DNA from: Granulicella cerasi
GTDB taxonomy: Bacteria; Acidobacteriota; Terriglobia; Terriglobales; Acidobacteriaceae
Length of the DNA stretch: 64,000 nt
Direction: 5' to 3'
Assembly (NCBI RefSeq): GCF_025685575.1
Contig: NZ_JAGSYD010000003.1
Span: 734,591-798,590 of the forward strand
Part shown: positions 53,827 through 63,002 of the stretch, in pieces
Numbering within the stretch: the stretch's first letter is position 1
How the letters are laid out: every line of letters begins with the position of its first letter
Notes under the pieces: model-generated
What the model saw: only the letters and a program-made list of their open reading frames with translations
Told to the model about the DNA's origin: nothing
Database searches by the model: none
Program-made: the position numbers and the translations under genes

Positions 53827-54945
53827 ATGAGTGACTCTAACGGCACGAAGCTTCTTCCAGTGCGACCCGGCGCGGCGCTTACCGTGGTTTCGTTAATCTC
53901 AGGAATTCTCGCGTTTGAAGTTGCAAGGGAATGCCATCAGAATCTTCAGTTAAGCGGTTTCCACGCGTCCTTCACGCCATCTCTTCTCTATGGATGCGTG
54001 ATCTGGCTTTGGTGGATTCCGGTAACGATTCTGCTCTGGAACTTCGCCGCACGATGGCCGTCCATACTGAAGCCTTCAGCACGAATGATCGCTGCTCAAC
54101 TCGCGATATCGGGAGCACTCGCAGCTGCTCACTTGCTCTTCATCCAATACACCGTCAGGTTTGCCGCCGCTGAATGGTCTAGTTGGGGAGATCTCTACAG
54201 AACGCATCGAGTGGATGATCCTGAGCACTTCGGTGTCGAGATCGTCATCTATGGATTCATCTATGGCATTTGCGCCTTCCTTTATTCGCGAATGCAGGGA
54301 CGGAATGCCTTCGTGCAAAAGCTTGAGATAGAGCGCCAGCTTTCCGAGGCGCAACTCCAAGCCTTGCAAATGCAGATGGAGCCGCATTTCCTCTTCAATA
54401 CTCTGAACGCCATCACAAGTCTTGTGTCGCAGCGCAAGACTGACGAAGCCATGGAAACGCTCGCACACCTGAATACGATCTTGCGGACGACGCTGCAGCG
54501 GCGGAGCCCTACCAAGGTCCCTTTTACTGAGGAACTCCAACTCGTCGAAAGCTACCTGGCGATTCAGAAGGTGCGTTTCGCGGACCGCATCGAAATCGAT
54601 ATTCAGACGACATCGGAGGCACGCAAGGGACTCGTTCCATCATTTCTTCTGCAACCATTGGTGGAAAACGCGGTGCGTCATGGGATCGAATCGAAGAAGT
54701 CCGGGGGGCGAATCGAAACACGAGCAGAGAAGCTTGGAGACAAGCTATGGATGAGGGTATGCGACAACGGGAACGGCACGTCTTCAGCACGTTCCCAAGG
54801 ACATGGCATTGGGCTAAATAACATCAAAGAACGGCTGTCCTTCTTTTACCCCGATATGCATCAGCTCGAGATTGAATCGCCGCCCAACGGCGGCTATCAG
54901 GTGACCATCCAAATTCCGTTTGAGGAAGGTCCTGCATGCAATTGA
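53827..54945 (+). CDS. LytS-type sensor histidine kinase 2
   Basis: A 372-residue paralogue of kinase 1. The start at 53827 has GAGAGG close upstream; a longer frame into receptor 2 is not family-like. Hydrophobic segments fill about 18-155. ECH (35-37) is conserved at the end of the first helix. The phosphoacceptor is His187 in MEPHFLFNTLN, and the ATPase part has LQPLVENAVRHGI and GHGIGLNN. It overlaps its response regulator by 10 nt. Confidence 0.93.
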   Translation: MSDSNGTKLLPVRPGAALTVVSLISGILAFEVARECHQNLQLSGFHASFTPSLLYGCVIWLWWIPVTILLWNFAARWPSILKPSARMIAAQLAISGALAAAHLLFIQYTVRFAAAEWSSWGDLYRTHRVDDPEHFGVEIVIYGFIYGICAFLYSRMQGRNAFVQKLEIERQLSEAQLQALQMQMEPHFLFNTLNAITSLVSQRKTDEAMETLAHLNTILRTTLQRRSPTKVPFTEELQLVESYLAIQKVRFADRIEIDIQTTSEARKGLVPSFLLQPLVENAVRHGIESKKSGGRIETRAEKLGDKLWMRVCDNGNGTSSARSQGHGIGLNNIKERLSFFYPDMHQLEIESPPNGGYQVTIQIPFEEGPACN

Positions 54946-55706
54946 AAGCTCTTATTGTCGACGACGAGCCGCTGGCGCGTGATCTTCTTCGCTCGATGTT
55001 GAAGAAACTCGACGATGTGGAAGTGGTCGGAGAGTGTGCAAGTGGTGATGATGCAGTGGAAGCGCTACAGAATCGCTCAATCAATCTCCTGCTACTCGAC
55101 GTCCAAATGCCAGAGATGGATGGCTTCGATGTCATCGAGGAAGTCGGAGTCGAAGACCTACCACCGACGATCTTCGTGACGGCATTCCACGAGCACGCGG
55201 TGCGCGCCTTTGACGTCCAAGCGATTGATTACCTGACAAAACCAATCACTCTAGAACGGCTAGAACGGGCATTGCGGCGCGTCCGGGAGAAGCTGCTGAT
55301 GCAAACGGCACAACTAACGCAGGAGCAATTCAAAACCCTTCTCAACAGTGTGCGTCCGGCAAGTGATCCACCCAAATCGTATGCTCAGCGTTTCCTAGTT
55401 CGTGATGGAGACAAAGAAATCCTGCTTCCAGTGTCAGAGATTGATTGGATTGAAGCGGATGCCTACTACAGCCGCCTTCACGTGACCGGGCGGAACTACA
55501 TGCTTCGCGAGACGATTACGGATCTGAATGACAAACTCGATCCGAAAAATTTTGTACGGGTACATCGGTCTTCCATTGTGAATGTGGAGCGCATCCGGGA
55601 GGTTTACCGGGAAGGGCGCACAGATTCCTCGCTTGTTTTGAAATCTGGTGCGGTACTGAAGATGAGCAAACAAGGGCGTCAACGCCTGGTCGAACTCGGA
55701 CGCTAG
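54936..55706 (+). CDS. LytTR-family response regulator 2
   Basis: A 256-residue paralogue of regulator 1. Receiver phosphoacceptor Asp55 (LLLLDVQMP), switch residues in FVTAFHEHAV and DYLTKPIT, LytTR domain from about 148 (FLVRDGDKEILLPVSEIDWIEADAYY, split; FVRVHRSSIVNVERI). The ATG lies inside the 3' end of the kinase gene, so expression is coupled. No intrinsic terminator was recognised downstream. Confidence 0.93.
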   Translation: MQLKALIVDDEPLARDLLRSMLKKLDDVEVVGECASGDDAVEALQNRSINLLLLDVQMPEMDGFDVIEEVGVEDLPPTIFVTAFHEHAVRAFDVQAIDYLTKPITLERLERALRRVREKLLMQTAQLTQEQFKTLLNSVRPASDPPKSYAQRFLVRDGDKEILLPVSEIDWIEADAYYSRLHVTGRNYMLRETITDLNDKLDPKNFVRVHRSSIVNVERIREVYREGRTDSSLVLKSGAVLKMSKQGRQRLVELGR

Positions 55707-55873
55707 AGTCTTCAGGGCGCGTTGTGCAGAACTACAAGGATTGTTCAGTGCTTCACTGGAGGACGAACGTTACGCCGCTGCTTGATCTCCCTGATTCTGT
55801 TTCCTGTACTGCACGGGCCCTGCACACGCAAGTTGTTGCCCCGCAGCTTCGCGAACTGCTCCGTCTTACTGAC

Positions 55874-56068
55874 TCATCCCTCACCGACAATCACGACGTT
55901 GATCGGCCCTGAAAAATCACAATTTGGACACGTGAGAACCCCCGTAGCGATTGCCAAATGCGAGATGTCATCGCCTTTGACCGCACGATCGCATTGGGGA
56001 CACCTATGGATGTATTCCCACCGTTCTCTATCGTTTTCTTCGAGGCGATTCAAATGCGACGTAGTCAT
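55874..56068 (-). CDS. Small zinc-ribbon protein
   Basis: A 64-residue protein from the ATG at 56068, with AGAGGT 5 nt upstream. Two CxxC pairs, CPQC (about 23-26) and CPNC (about 47-50), 20 residues apart, should bind one zinc. No other domain. I do not recognise a specific family; such proteins often act as small regulators or chaperone-like factors. It lies between response regulator 2 (convergent) and the ABC ATPase gene (upstream, same strand). Confidence 0.65.
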   Translation of the reverse strand: MTTSHLNRLEENDRERWEYIHRCPQCDRAVKGDDISHLAIATGVLTCPNCDFSGPINVVIVGEG

Positions 56069-56164
56069 TTTGTACCTCTTGAGAACAACGGAGCCCCATC
56101 GTCTTTTTGAAGGGTGATCCAATGATTTGCTCTAGAGCGCCGGAAATGAGTACCGCGTTACGTA

Positions 56165-56929
56165 CTACGCTGACATGGCGGAGTATTGAATCCTTCCGTC
56201 AAAGAGGCGCACTTGTCTTTCGGCGTATTCGGTAAAACGAGCGTCGTGGGTCACGATGCAAACTGTCATCCCTTCTTGATGGGCTTCATTCAGAAGTTGC
56301 ATCACGGCATCGCCGTTCTCGGAATCAAGGTTTCCCGTTGGTTCGTCCGCCAGCAAGACGGAAGGCGATCCCGCCAGTGCTCGCGCCACGGCCACACGCT
56401 GCTGCTCTCCACCCGAAAGCTGTCCCGGATAGTGGTTTGAGCGATGGTTCATTCCGACGCGTCTAAGGGACTCGTAAACCCGATCCATCCGTTCATTGGT
56501 GCCCATCCCTCGCCGGTAGGAGAGGGGCAAAGCGATGTTCTCGCTAACGGTCATTTGGTCAATCAGATTGAAGCTCTGGAAAACGAATCCGATCTGCCGG
56601 TTTCGAATATCCGCAAGCTGCGAATATGAAAATTCGGAAGTATCCCGTCCATCAAAGATGTAGGTGCCGGAAGTCGGAGAGTCAAGGAGTCCGAGGATGG
56701 CAAGCAACGTGGACTTTCCAGAGCCGGAAGGCCCGCATAAGGATACATACTCGCCTCTGGCAATCGAGAGGTTAACCAAGGAAAGGGCGTGCGTTTCCAC
56801 TTTGTCGGAGTGGAAGATCTTCGTTACGCCTTCCACTCTCATGTGAATGGCCAAGGCGTCTTCGACACAGGAGCGTTCGTTCCCATCTAGGCAAGATGCT
56901 TCGCGGCTGTTCACTCGCTTGATACCCAC
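56165..56929 (-). CDS. MacB/LolD-type ABC transporter ATPase
   Basis: A 254-residue ATPase with Walker [10 protein letters not shown] (66-74), Q-loop [17 protein letters not shown], signature [15 protein letters not shown], Walker [14 protein letters not shown] and H-loop VTHD. The pattern matches the MacB/LolD/FtsE group that drives FtsX-like permeases without transporting through a classic channel. A start at Met30 (56842) is also possible. No permease is in the same operon, but an FtsX/MacB-type permease is encoded on the other strand at 58641-61280, so they may work together. Confidence 0.9.
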   Translation of the reverse strand: MGIKRVNSREASCLDGNERSCVEDALAIHMRVEGVTKIFHSDKVETHALSLVNLSIARGEYVSLCGPSGSGKSTLLAILGLLDSPTSGTYIFDGRDTSEFSYSQLADIRNRQIGFVFQSFNLIDQMTVSENIALPLSYRRGMGTNERMDRVYESLRRVGMNHRSNHYPGQLSGGEQQRVAVARALAGSPSVLLADEPTGNLDSENGDAVMQLLNEAHQEGMTVCIVTHDARFTEYAERQVRLFDGRIQYSAMSA

Positions 56930-57014
56930 ACAAGCAGCTTACAGGATTTTCCTGTTGTTTTCCAAAAGGACTCATGTCATAGTCCTTTTGGATACCTACA
57001 GGACCTCGATTCAC

Positions 57015-58082
57015 ATGACGAGCGCATGGACGCAGACAAGAATCCTCAATTTGCACACTCGGACACGTTGGCCCGAGATGTGCCTACTCCTTCTCCGGAG
57101 GGCTGTCACAGCCCATAGCGGGCGCTTCTGCGTACTTCTTTTCGTGGCGATGTCCTTCCTTGGGATTGCAAGTGCGTTGTGCCAAGCCCCTTGGAATCCG
57201 GGCCCAGGACATGATCAGATAGCCCTCTGGCCCAGCCTCCCACCGGATGCTCGGTCGAGCGACGGTCCGGAAACAGTTCAAACAACGGGAAAAGACTCGC
57301 TCGTTGCGGGCCGTCCATGGGTTGCGGTGGAGCACGTTTCGCGCCCCACGCTGACCGTCTATCAACCTCAGAAGAACAACTCCGGCGCAGCGATCCTCGT
57401 GTTTCCTGGAGGTGGATACAAAATTTTGGCGATTGATCTGGAAGGTACGGAAATATGTGATTGGCTGGTTGCTAAAGGCATCACCTGCGTCTTGCTGAAA
57501 TACCGTGTTCCAGCACCTCGCTCGGCTCCGGACTGGGGCGCATATCCGCAGTCAGCAATGGCCCTTGAAGACGCGCAGCGCGCCATCAGTCTCGTTCGAT
57601 TTCATGCAAAGGATTGGCGTCTGGACCCACACAAAATCGGTGTCCTCGGCTTTTCAGCAGGTGGCCATCTTGTGGCCGCAACGAGTGTTCACTATTCTCA
57701 GCGGCTCTACAAGACTGTAGATTCGGCGGATACAGCAAGTTGCCGACCCGATTTTGCCATTGCCCTCTATCCGGGCCATCTAGCCACCCATCCGGGGACG
57801 TGGGCTCTCAACCCGGACATCGCAGTGAGGATCACGCGAGAGACACCGCCGACATTCCTACTACAGAACGAGGATGATCCAGTGGACAGCGTTTGGAACG
57901 CTTTGACCTACTACGCTGCGCTCAAAGCACATGGCGTTCCGGCTGAGCTCCACTCCTACGCTCATGGAGGCCATGCCTTCGGATTGCGAAGGACAGCGGA
58001 CGCCGCGAGCGATTGGCCGAGATTAGTGGAGACATGGCTAATCGGCCTCCACGTGATCTCGGCGTCATCATCTGGCTCGTGA
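57015..58082 (+). CDS. Secreted alpha/beta-hydrolase (esterase)
   Basis: About 355 residues from the ATG at 57015; ATG at 57078 is an alternative. A hydrophobic export segment (VLLFVAMSFLGIASALCQA) precedes the hydrolase fold. The oxyanion region is FPGGGYKIL, the nucleophile is in GFSAGGH (Ser214), the acid probably Asp in QNEDDPVD and the His in HGGHAFGL. This is the pattern of acetyl-xylan/BD-FAE-type and related carbohydrate esterases. Divergent from the ATPase gene. A perfect 17-bp inverted repeat spans its stop codon. Confidence 0.87.
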   Translation: MTSAWTQTRILNLHTRTRWPEMCLLLLRRAVTAHSGRFCVLLFVAMSFLGIASALCQAPWNPGPGHDQIALWPSLPPDARSSDGPETVQTTGKDSLVAGRPWVAVEHVSRPTLTVYQPQKNNSGAAILVFPGGGYKILAIDLEGTEICDWLVAKGITCVLLKYRVPAPRSAPDWGAYPQSAMALEDAQRAISLVRFHAKDWRLDPHKIGVLGFSAGGHLVAATSVHYSQRLYKTVDSADTASCRPDFAIALYPGHLATHPGTWALNPDIAVRITRETPPTFLLQNEDDPVDSVWNALTYYAALKAHGVPAELHSYAHGGHAFGLRRTADAASDWPRLVETWLIGLHVISASSSGS

Positions 58083-58100
58083 ACACGAGCCAGATGATGA
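58065..58100. terminator. Perfect 17-bp inverted repeat across the esterase stop codon
   Basis: Arms TCATCATCTGGCTCGTG (58065-58081) and its exact reverse complement (58084-58100) with a 2-nt AA centre. It is the strongest stem in the region. It may act as a terminator for the esterase, but no T-run follows on either strand, so another role (processing site, protein-binding palindrome) is open. Confidence 0.5.
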
Positions 58101-58300
58101 ACCCTAAACAGAAGCAGTTCAATCTCGGGCGAGAAAACGAAGGGGTAGAGGATGAAGGAGAGACAACAGAGAACGAACCTAGCGACCTATCCTTGATACA
58201 GCGGATTGTCGGGACTGCCACGGAAGCAAGGTTCGGAATCGACTTGGAGGAACGGGCAGCATATATGCGGATGCGAGCTATAACCGGGAGGAATTTGTGA
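58094..58300 (+). CDS. Possible small acidic protein preceding PadR
   Basis: A 68-codon frame from ATG-ATG inside the right arm of the inverted repeat. The product is acidic in the middle (ENEGVEDEGETTENEP) with a basic tail (ERAAYMRMRAITGRNL). No ribosome site is visible and no family is recognised. In its favour, its stop overlaps the PadR start as GTGA, the coupling style used by this gene set. May be a chance frame. Confidence 0.25.
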   Translation: MMNPKQKQFNLGRENEGVEDEGETTENEPSDLSLIQRIVGTATEARFGIDLEERAAYMRMRAITGRNL

Positions 58301-58644
58301 AACAGAAGAAAGATGTGCAACAAGGTACTGTCGCCCTGATGCTACTCAAGACGCTTGAGCTTCTTGGCCCCTTGCATGGCTACGGAATCGCTCGTCGGAT
58401 CGAGCAGATTAGTGGGGACAGGCTCTCCGTAAACCAAGGGACTCTTTATCCCGTCCTTCTCCGGCTTGAAAACGAGGGTGCGATTGCGTCCGAGTGGGGA
58501 CCGTCAGAAAACAATCGCCGAGCGCGCTTTTACAAACTGACTCGTACGGGCCAGAAGCTCCTCGAAACTGAGAAAAAAGATTGGGAACAGACCGCGGATA
58601 TCATTTCTCACTTCTTCAAAGTGAAGGCAGAAGACCTGGGATGA
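58297..58644 (+). CDS. PadR-family transcriptional regulator
   Basis: A 115-residue PadR winged-helix protein: GTVALMLLKTLELLGPLHGYGIARRIE (split), LSVNQGTLYPVLLRLENEGAI, RFYKLTRTGQKLL. The start is GTG at 58297, fixed by a strong SD (GGGAGGA, 58286-58292). Its stop overlaps the ADOP permease ATG (ATGA). In acidobacteria PadR genes commonly precede ADOP permeases and are expected to repress the pair, often in response to a toxic compound. Confidence 0.92.
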   Translation: MKQKKDVQQGTVALMLLKTLELLGPLHGYGIARRIEQISGDRLSVNQGTLYPVLLRLENEGAIASEWGPSENNRRARFYKLTRTGQKLLETEKKDWEQTADIISHFFKVKAEDLG

Positions 58645-61280
58645 AGACGTTTCGCAGGTTCATTCGCAGATTGTCCAACTTCGTGCTTCGGAGGCGCTCA
58701 GACGACCGTCTCCGCGAAGAAGCAACATGGCACTTGGACATCCTTACGGAGGAGAATCTCCATGCGGGCATGACGCCGAAGGAAGCACGGCGCCAGGCCG
58801 CCATTCGTTTCGGCGGGATGAACGTGATACGCGAAGAGTACCGCGATGAAGAAAGCATTCCAGCGCTCGAAAATCTGCTTCTTGATGTCCGCTATGCAGT
58901 CCGTGTTTTGCTTATGTCGCCGACGTTCTGTGTAGTCGCCCTGCTTACGGTAGCCTTGGGGATTGCAGCGAACGTTCTAGTATTCGGGATCATCAACGCC
59001 GCCATACTCCATCCCCTTGACGTCAGTGATCCCGGAAATCTCTACCAACTTCGTCCTAAGGCAGTAGTTCGCGGCCATCTCCTCACAACTTCGTATCCCG
59101 CGTTTTTGGACTTTCGCCATCGGGCATCTTCGTTCGTCGATCTTGCTGCATATAACGGCTATTCAAGTGGAGAATTGAAGCTTGGCGCCGGCCAGATCAA
59201 AGTCTATGGATACGAAGTGACCGGCAACTACTTCGACGTGCTCGGAGTGTCACCGGCACAGGGACACCTCTTTCATGAAGATCCATCCAGCACAGCGGGC
59301 TCAGCCCCCTCGCTCGTCTTGAGCGATGCTTTTTGGCAACGGCAATTTCACGGGAAACCTGATGTCGTCGGCTCCGTCATCACCGTAGACGGCAAACCCT
59401 ACTCCGTTATCGGCATCGCGCCGCCAGGGTTTCACGGGACTGAGCGGCTTGTTTGGCCTGACTATTGGATAAGGTTGTCCAACGAACTACAAGTAGGAAG
59501 CGAGAGCGCTTACCTTCATAGCAGGACAGAGCACGCAGTAACCGTCCTTGGACGATTGAAACCCGGCGTGAGCCCTGAACAAGGATCGAGAGAACTATCG
59601 GTGATCGCCATAGAACTCTCACGAGAATATCCTTTGACTGATTCCGCTGCCTCGTTCCGTTTGATTCATCCGGGGTTAGCGGGAGACGAGGGCAAGTCCA
59701 TTCGAGGTTTTCTCTTCGCTCTAGGAACTCTAGTCCTATTGATGCTTGGTGCAATCTGCGCGAACCTGGCCAGCCTGTCGGAAGTTCGTTTAGCGGACCG
59801 CAGGAGAGAGCTTGCCATCCGAGTTGCACTGGGAACAGGCAGAGCGCGACTGATCCGACAACTGACGCTCGAATCCCTGTTGATCGCCATCATAGGAGGC
59901 GGCCTGGGACTACTCGCCGGGGTTTTTCTGCTTTCTTTTCTTAATCGTTTGGATCTTCCGCTTGGCCACCTCGCCATTCATTTAGAGCCCCGAATCTATG
60001 GAGTCGGTGTTGCTCTTACCTTGGTCAGTGCGTTGCTCTTCGGCCTAGTCCCTGCATGGCGAGCAACGCGCAGAAGCCCCTGGAAGATGATGACGGGTGT
60101 TCCGCGCCGCCCGCGCAGGCTGAGACAACTTCTTTCCAGTGATCTCTTCTTGTGTATTCAGGTCACGATCTGTTCATTCCTTATCATGGCGGGCTTTGTT
60201 GCCTTGCGTGGAACATTCCGCGCGCTCAATGCACCGCTTGGATTCGATCCTCATGGCGCTGTCATCGTGCATGTCGATTTGAGCCGTGTTCAATCAGGGA
60301 AAAACACGGCGCAGACCATTCTCGATGCTCTCTCTCGACTTCCCGGTGTGGCGGAAGTAGGGGCCATCAGCCGCTTGCCCATGACGGGTGGCTTGCATGG
60401 GAGCCCAGTCTTCCCGTCTGGTTCGTTGCACCTCCACGCAGACGAGGCCGCTTTCCGTGCATACGTCTTTTCGGTATCGCCAACATACCTGCGCGTCGCA
60501 CGCACCCGGATCATAGCGGGTCTTGATAGCCCCAGCGGAAACGATTCGAGTGAGCAAGGTGCCGCAGTCGTCAACGAAGTATTTGCGACAAAGATGTGGC
60601 CGTCAAAAAATGCTCTTGGTCAGGAATTTATCTATGAGGGCCGACAGATTCGCGTCCTTGGAGTAACGGAAACCGGTAAATATCACGATTTGGAAGAAAG
60701 CCAACAACCGGTGTTGTACCTGCTGATGAGTCCTGTTTCTACAGAAGAGATGGAGTATGTGGCCCGGACCGCCCTAATGCCTCGCGACCTCGCGAGCCAG
60801 CTATCCCATTCTCTCAACACCGGCAACACGGATATTCCTATTGAAGCGCGCACCTGGGGCAGTGTGCTCCAAGGGGAAACCTTCCGCGTCCATGTAGCGA
60901 TGCTGACTTTGGGTACCCTAGCTCTCCTCGCCGGAATGTTAGCAGTAACCGGCGTCTTCGGGACGGCGACTTACAGTCTCAGCCGCCGCATGAAAGAGTT
61001 CGGCATCTTCGTTGCGCTCGGTGCGCAACGTCCCGCTCTTCTTCAAGCGGCCTTGGGTCGAACCTTTGCAGTACTTATCGTGGGCACTCTGTCCGGGATG
61101 CTGCTTGGGGTTTTCACAGGACCATTATGGGGATGGCTTGCTTACGAAACACGGCCCAATGATCCCGTGGTCATAAGCGCAACGTTGCTGGCGATGCTCC
61201 TGCTCGGAACGCTGGCTTCCGTTCTGCCAGCCCGCCGCGTGTTGTTTGCTAACGCTGGCAAGCTACTACGACGCGAATGA
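58641..61280 (+). CDS. ADOP-type ABC permease (acidobacterial duplicated orphan permease)
   Basis: An 879-residue MacB/FtsX-like permease. It has the short N-terminal prefix domain (RRRSDDRLREEATWHLDIL...GMTPKEARRQAAIRFGG), a first helix near VALLTVALGIAANVLVFG, a large periplasmic domain, helices around 350-450 with the DRRRELAIRVALGTGRARLIRQ motif, a second periplasmic part, and a repeated C-terminal set with SRRMKEFGIFVALGAQ. The duplicated layout is typical of the ADOP family, which usually has no ATPase gene beside it. The start is the ATGA overlap with padR. The divergent MacB-like ATPase 1.7 kb away could supply energy. Confidence 0.9.
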   Translation: MKTFRRFIRRLSNFVLRRRSDDRLREEATWHLDILTEENLHAGMTPKEARRQAAIRFGGMNVIREEYRDEESIPALENLLLDVRYAVRVLLMSPTFCVVALLTVALGIAANVLVFGIINAAILHPLDVSDPGNLYQLRPKAVVRGHLLTTSYPAFLDFRHRASSFVDLAAYNGYSSGELKLGAGQIKVYGYEVTGNYFDVLGVSPAQGHLFHEDPSSTAGSAPSLVLSDAFWQRQFHGKPDVVGSVITVDGKPYSVIGIAPPGFHGTERLVWPDYWIRLSNELQVGSESAYLHSRTEHAVTVLGRLKPGVSPEQGSRELSVIAIELSREYPLTDSAASFRLIHPGLAGDEGKSIRGFLFALGTLVLLMLGAICANLASLSEVRLADRRRELAIRVALGTGRARLIRQLTLESLLIAIIGGGLGLLAGVFLLSFLNRLDLPLGHLAIHLEPRIYGVGVALTLVSALLFGLVPAWRATRRSPWKMMTGVPRRPRRLRQLLSSDLFLCIQVTICSFLIMAGFVALRGTFRALNAPLGFDPHGAVIVHVDLSRVQSGKNTAQTILDALSRLPGVAEVGAISRLPMTGGLHGSPVFPSGSLHLHADEAAFRAYVFSVSPTYLRVARTRIIAGLDSPSGNDSSEQGAAVVNEVFATKMWPSKNALGQEFIYEGRQIRVLGVTETGKYHDLEESQQPVLYLLMSPVSTEEMEYVARTALMPRDLASQLSHSLNTGNTDIPIEARTWGSVLQGETFRVHVAMLTLGTLALLAGMLAVTGVFGTATYSLSRRMKEFGIFVALGAQRPALLQAALGRTFAVLIVGTLSGMLLGVFTGPLWGWLAYETRPNDPVVISATLLAMLLLGTLASVLPARRVLFANAGKLLRRE

Positions 61281-61346
61281 CTCCCGGCCCGCAATAGGGG
61301 CTGACGCTTCTTCAAAACCACAAAACTCTGGCGGCCCGGAGACAAA

Positions 61347-61358
61347 GCATTCCGGCCT
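61347..61358 (+). promoter_or_regulatory. 12-mer GCATTCCGGCCT upstream of receptor 3
   Basis: Exact copy of 50811-50822 in front of receptor 2; here 79 bp before the receptor 3 start. The inverted right half seen at receptor 2 is absent. Possible shared regulatory site. Confidence 0.3.
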
Positions 61359-61436
61359 ATATACCCCAACTCGGCTCAAAAACGGGCTGCAACTAGCGCC
61401 ACAAGATTGAACAACCTCCCAGAAAGGCACCTCTCC

Positions 61437-62974
61437 ATGAAGCTGATCCCAAACCTTCGACTCATCTCTGTGCTCTTATGCGGGACGCTCCTTCCTTGCA
61501 CGGTCGTTGCGAGCCCGACGGATGAGCCTCAACAGGCTCCTTCCGTCAAGCCGCAGGATCGAACTCGTGTGTCGGGCGATGTCACGGACCCGTCTGGGGC
61601 ATTAGTTCCCAACGCCGACATCGAAGCAAGCTCAAGCAACGGCTTGCTGGTGCAAAGGATCAAGGCTGATGCAGTTGGCCGCTTTACGACGGAACTCCCT
61701 GAAGGAACCTACGCTTTCAAGGTATCCGCCGATGGATTTGCTCCGTACGTCACGCAGATTCGTGTGGGACGGAAGGCACTCACTCTCAGGGCGCAACTCG
61801 TCATTCTTGCAGCGGAAGCAAGTGTTCAGGTGAATGCCGCCTCGGTTGAACTGAGTACATCAGAAGACGCAAACAAGAATGGAATCGACCTGAAGGGCGA
61901 TGAGCTGGCTACGCTCTCCGATGACGATGCCACCTTTCAACAGCAACTTCTCGCCCTCGCGGGAGACGACGGCTCCCATCTCCCGCAGGTCTATGTGGAT
62001 GGTTTCTCCACCGGAAAGTTTCCACCGAAGAGCGCGATACGCGAGGTCAAGATCAACCAGAATCCATTCTCGGCTGCTTTTGATGCGATGGGTCTCGGAA
62101 GAATTGAGATCTTAACGAGGCCGGGTACCGGCTCTCTCCATGGTGGCTTTGATCTGTACGGTAACCCATCGGCATTCAACTCGAGGAACCCATTTCTTCG
62201 ACAGGCTGAGCCGAGCTATTACCGTTTGCATACTGTTGGTCATCTCAGCGGTCCACTTGGTAAGAAGACATCGTTTTTCGTCAGTGGCGATTACTACGAT
62301 CAACAGAACAACGCGGTCATCAATGCGCAGTCGGTGGACAATACAGGGAGCATCTACAGCATCTCGGAAGCTGTGCCCGATCCCACGAAGACGGAACAGT
62401 ACAGCGCCAGGCTGGACCGGCAGTGGACGGATAGCAACACGTTTACGGCCCGATACGAACTCGACCGTGTAAGCCAAGAGAATGGTGGCCTTACTCAGTC
62501 GGTCCTTCCGAGCGGTGCGAGCAATTCTGTTCTCACAACACAGACATGGCAGCTACGCGATACGCAATTCATCGGAGCGAATCTCGAAGCTGATTCAGGA
62601 TTTCAGTGGATTCGGGCGCGAACCGTTCAAAATCCTCTAAGCAGTGCCCCAACCGTTCAAGTCTCCGGGACCGTCACCGCAGGAGGAAGCCCTCTGCAGG
62701 CTTTGAACGATCATCAAGATCAACTCGAATTCCAGGAGAATGTAGCGTACCAGCACAAAGCCCATCTCCTGCGCTTTGGTATACGCTACCGTTTTTATCG
62801 AGACGCAAATCTCTCCACGACAGGCTTCAACGGCACTTATACGTTCAACAGCCTAACGGCCTATCAAGCGTCGGTGCTCGGAACACCCAGCGCATCGCAG
62901 TTCCAAGTGACTCTCGGCAATTCCGCGTTTGTAGCTACCACAGGGGATTTTGCAGCGTGGGCGGAGGACTGGTC
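61437..62974 (+). pseudogene. TonB-dependent receptor-like protein 3, truncated by IS insertion
   Basis: Signal (about 1-25) and a regulatory beta-sandwich (RVSGDVTDPSGALVPNADIE, in part) without the cysteine pair of receptors 1 and 2, then the plug (SDDDATFQQQLLALAGDD, VYVDGFSTGKFPPKSAIREVK, RIEILTRPG) and the first part of the barrel. At 62975, after FAAWAEDW, the IS terminus begins; translation adds a short tail (DRYFVPVGLLV) and stops at 63011. About 400 residues of barrel are missing compared with receptors 1 and 2, so the protein cannot form a complete barrel. The rest should lie beyond the IS, outside the window. Confidence 0.88.
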
Positions 62975-63002
62975 TGACCGATATTTTGTACCAGTTGGAT
63001 TG

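Noticed and set aside
57922..58323. 133-codon minus-strand frame opposite the esterase end
   Set aside because: Composition is that of an antisense shadow; it contains the inverted repeat and shows no family pattern.
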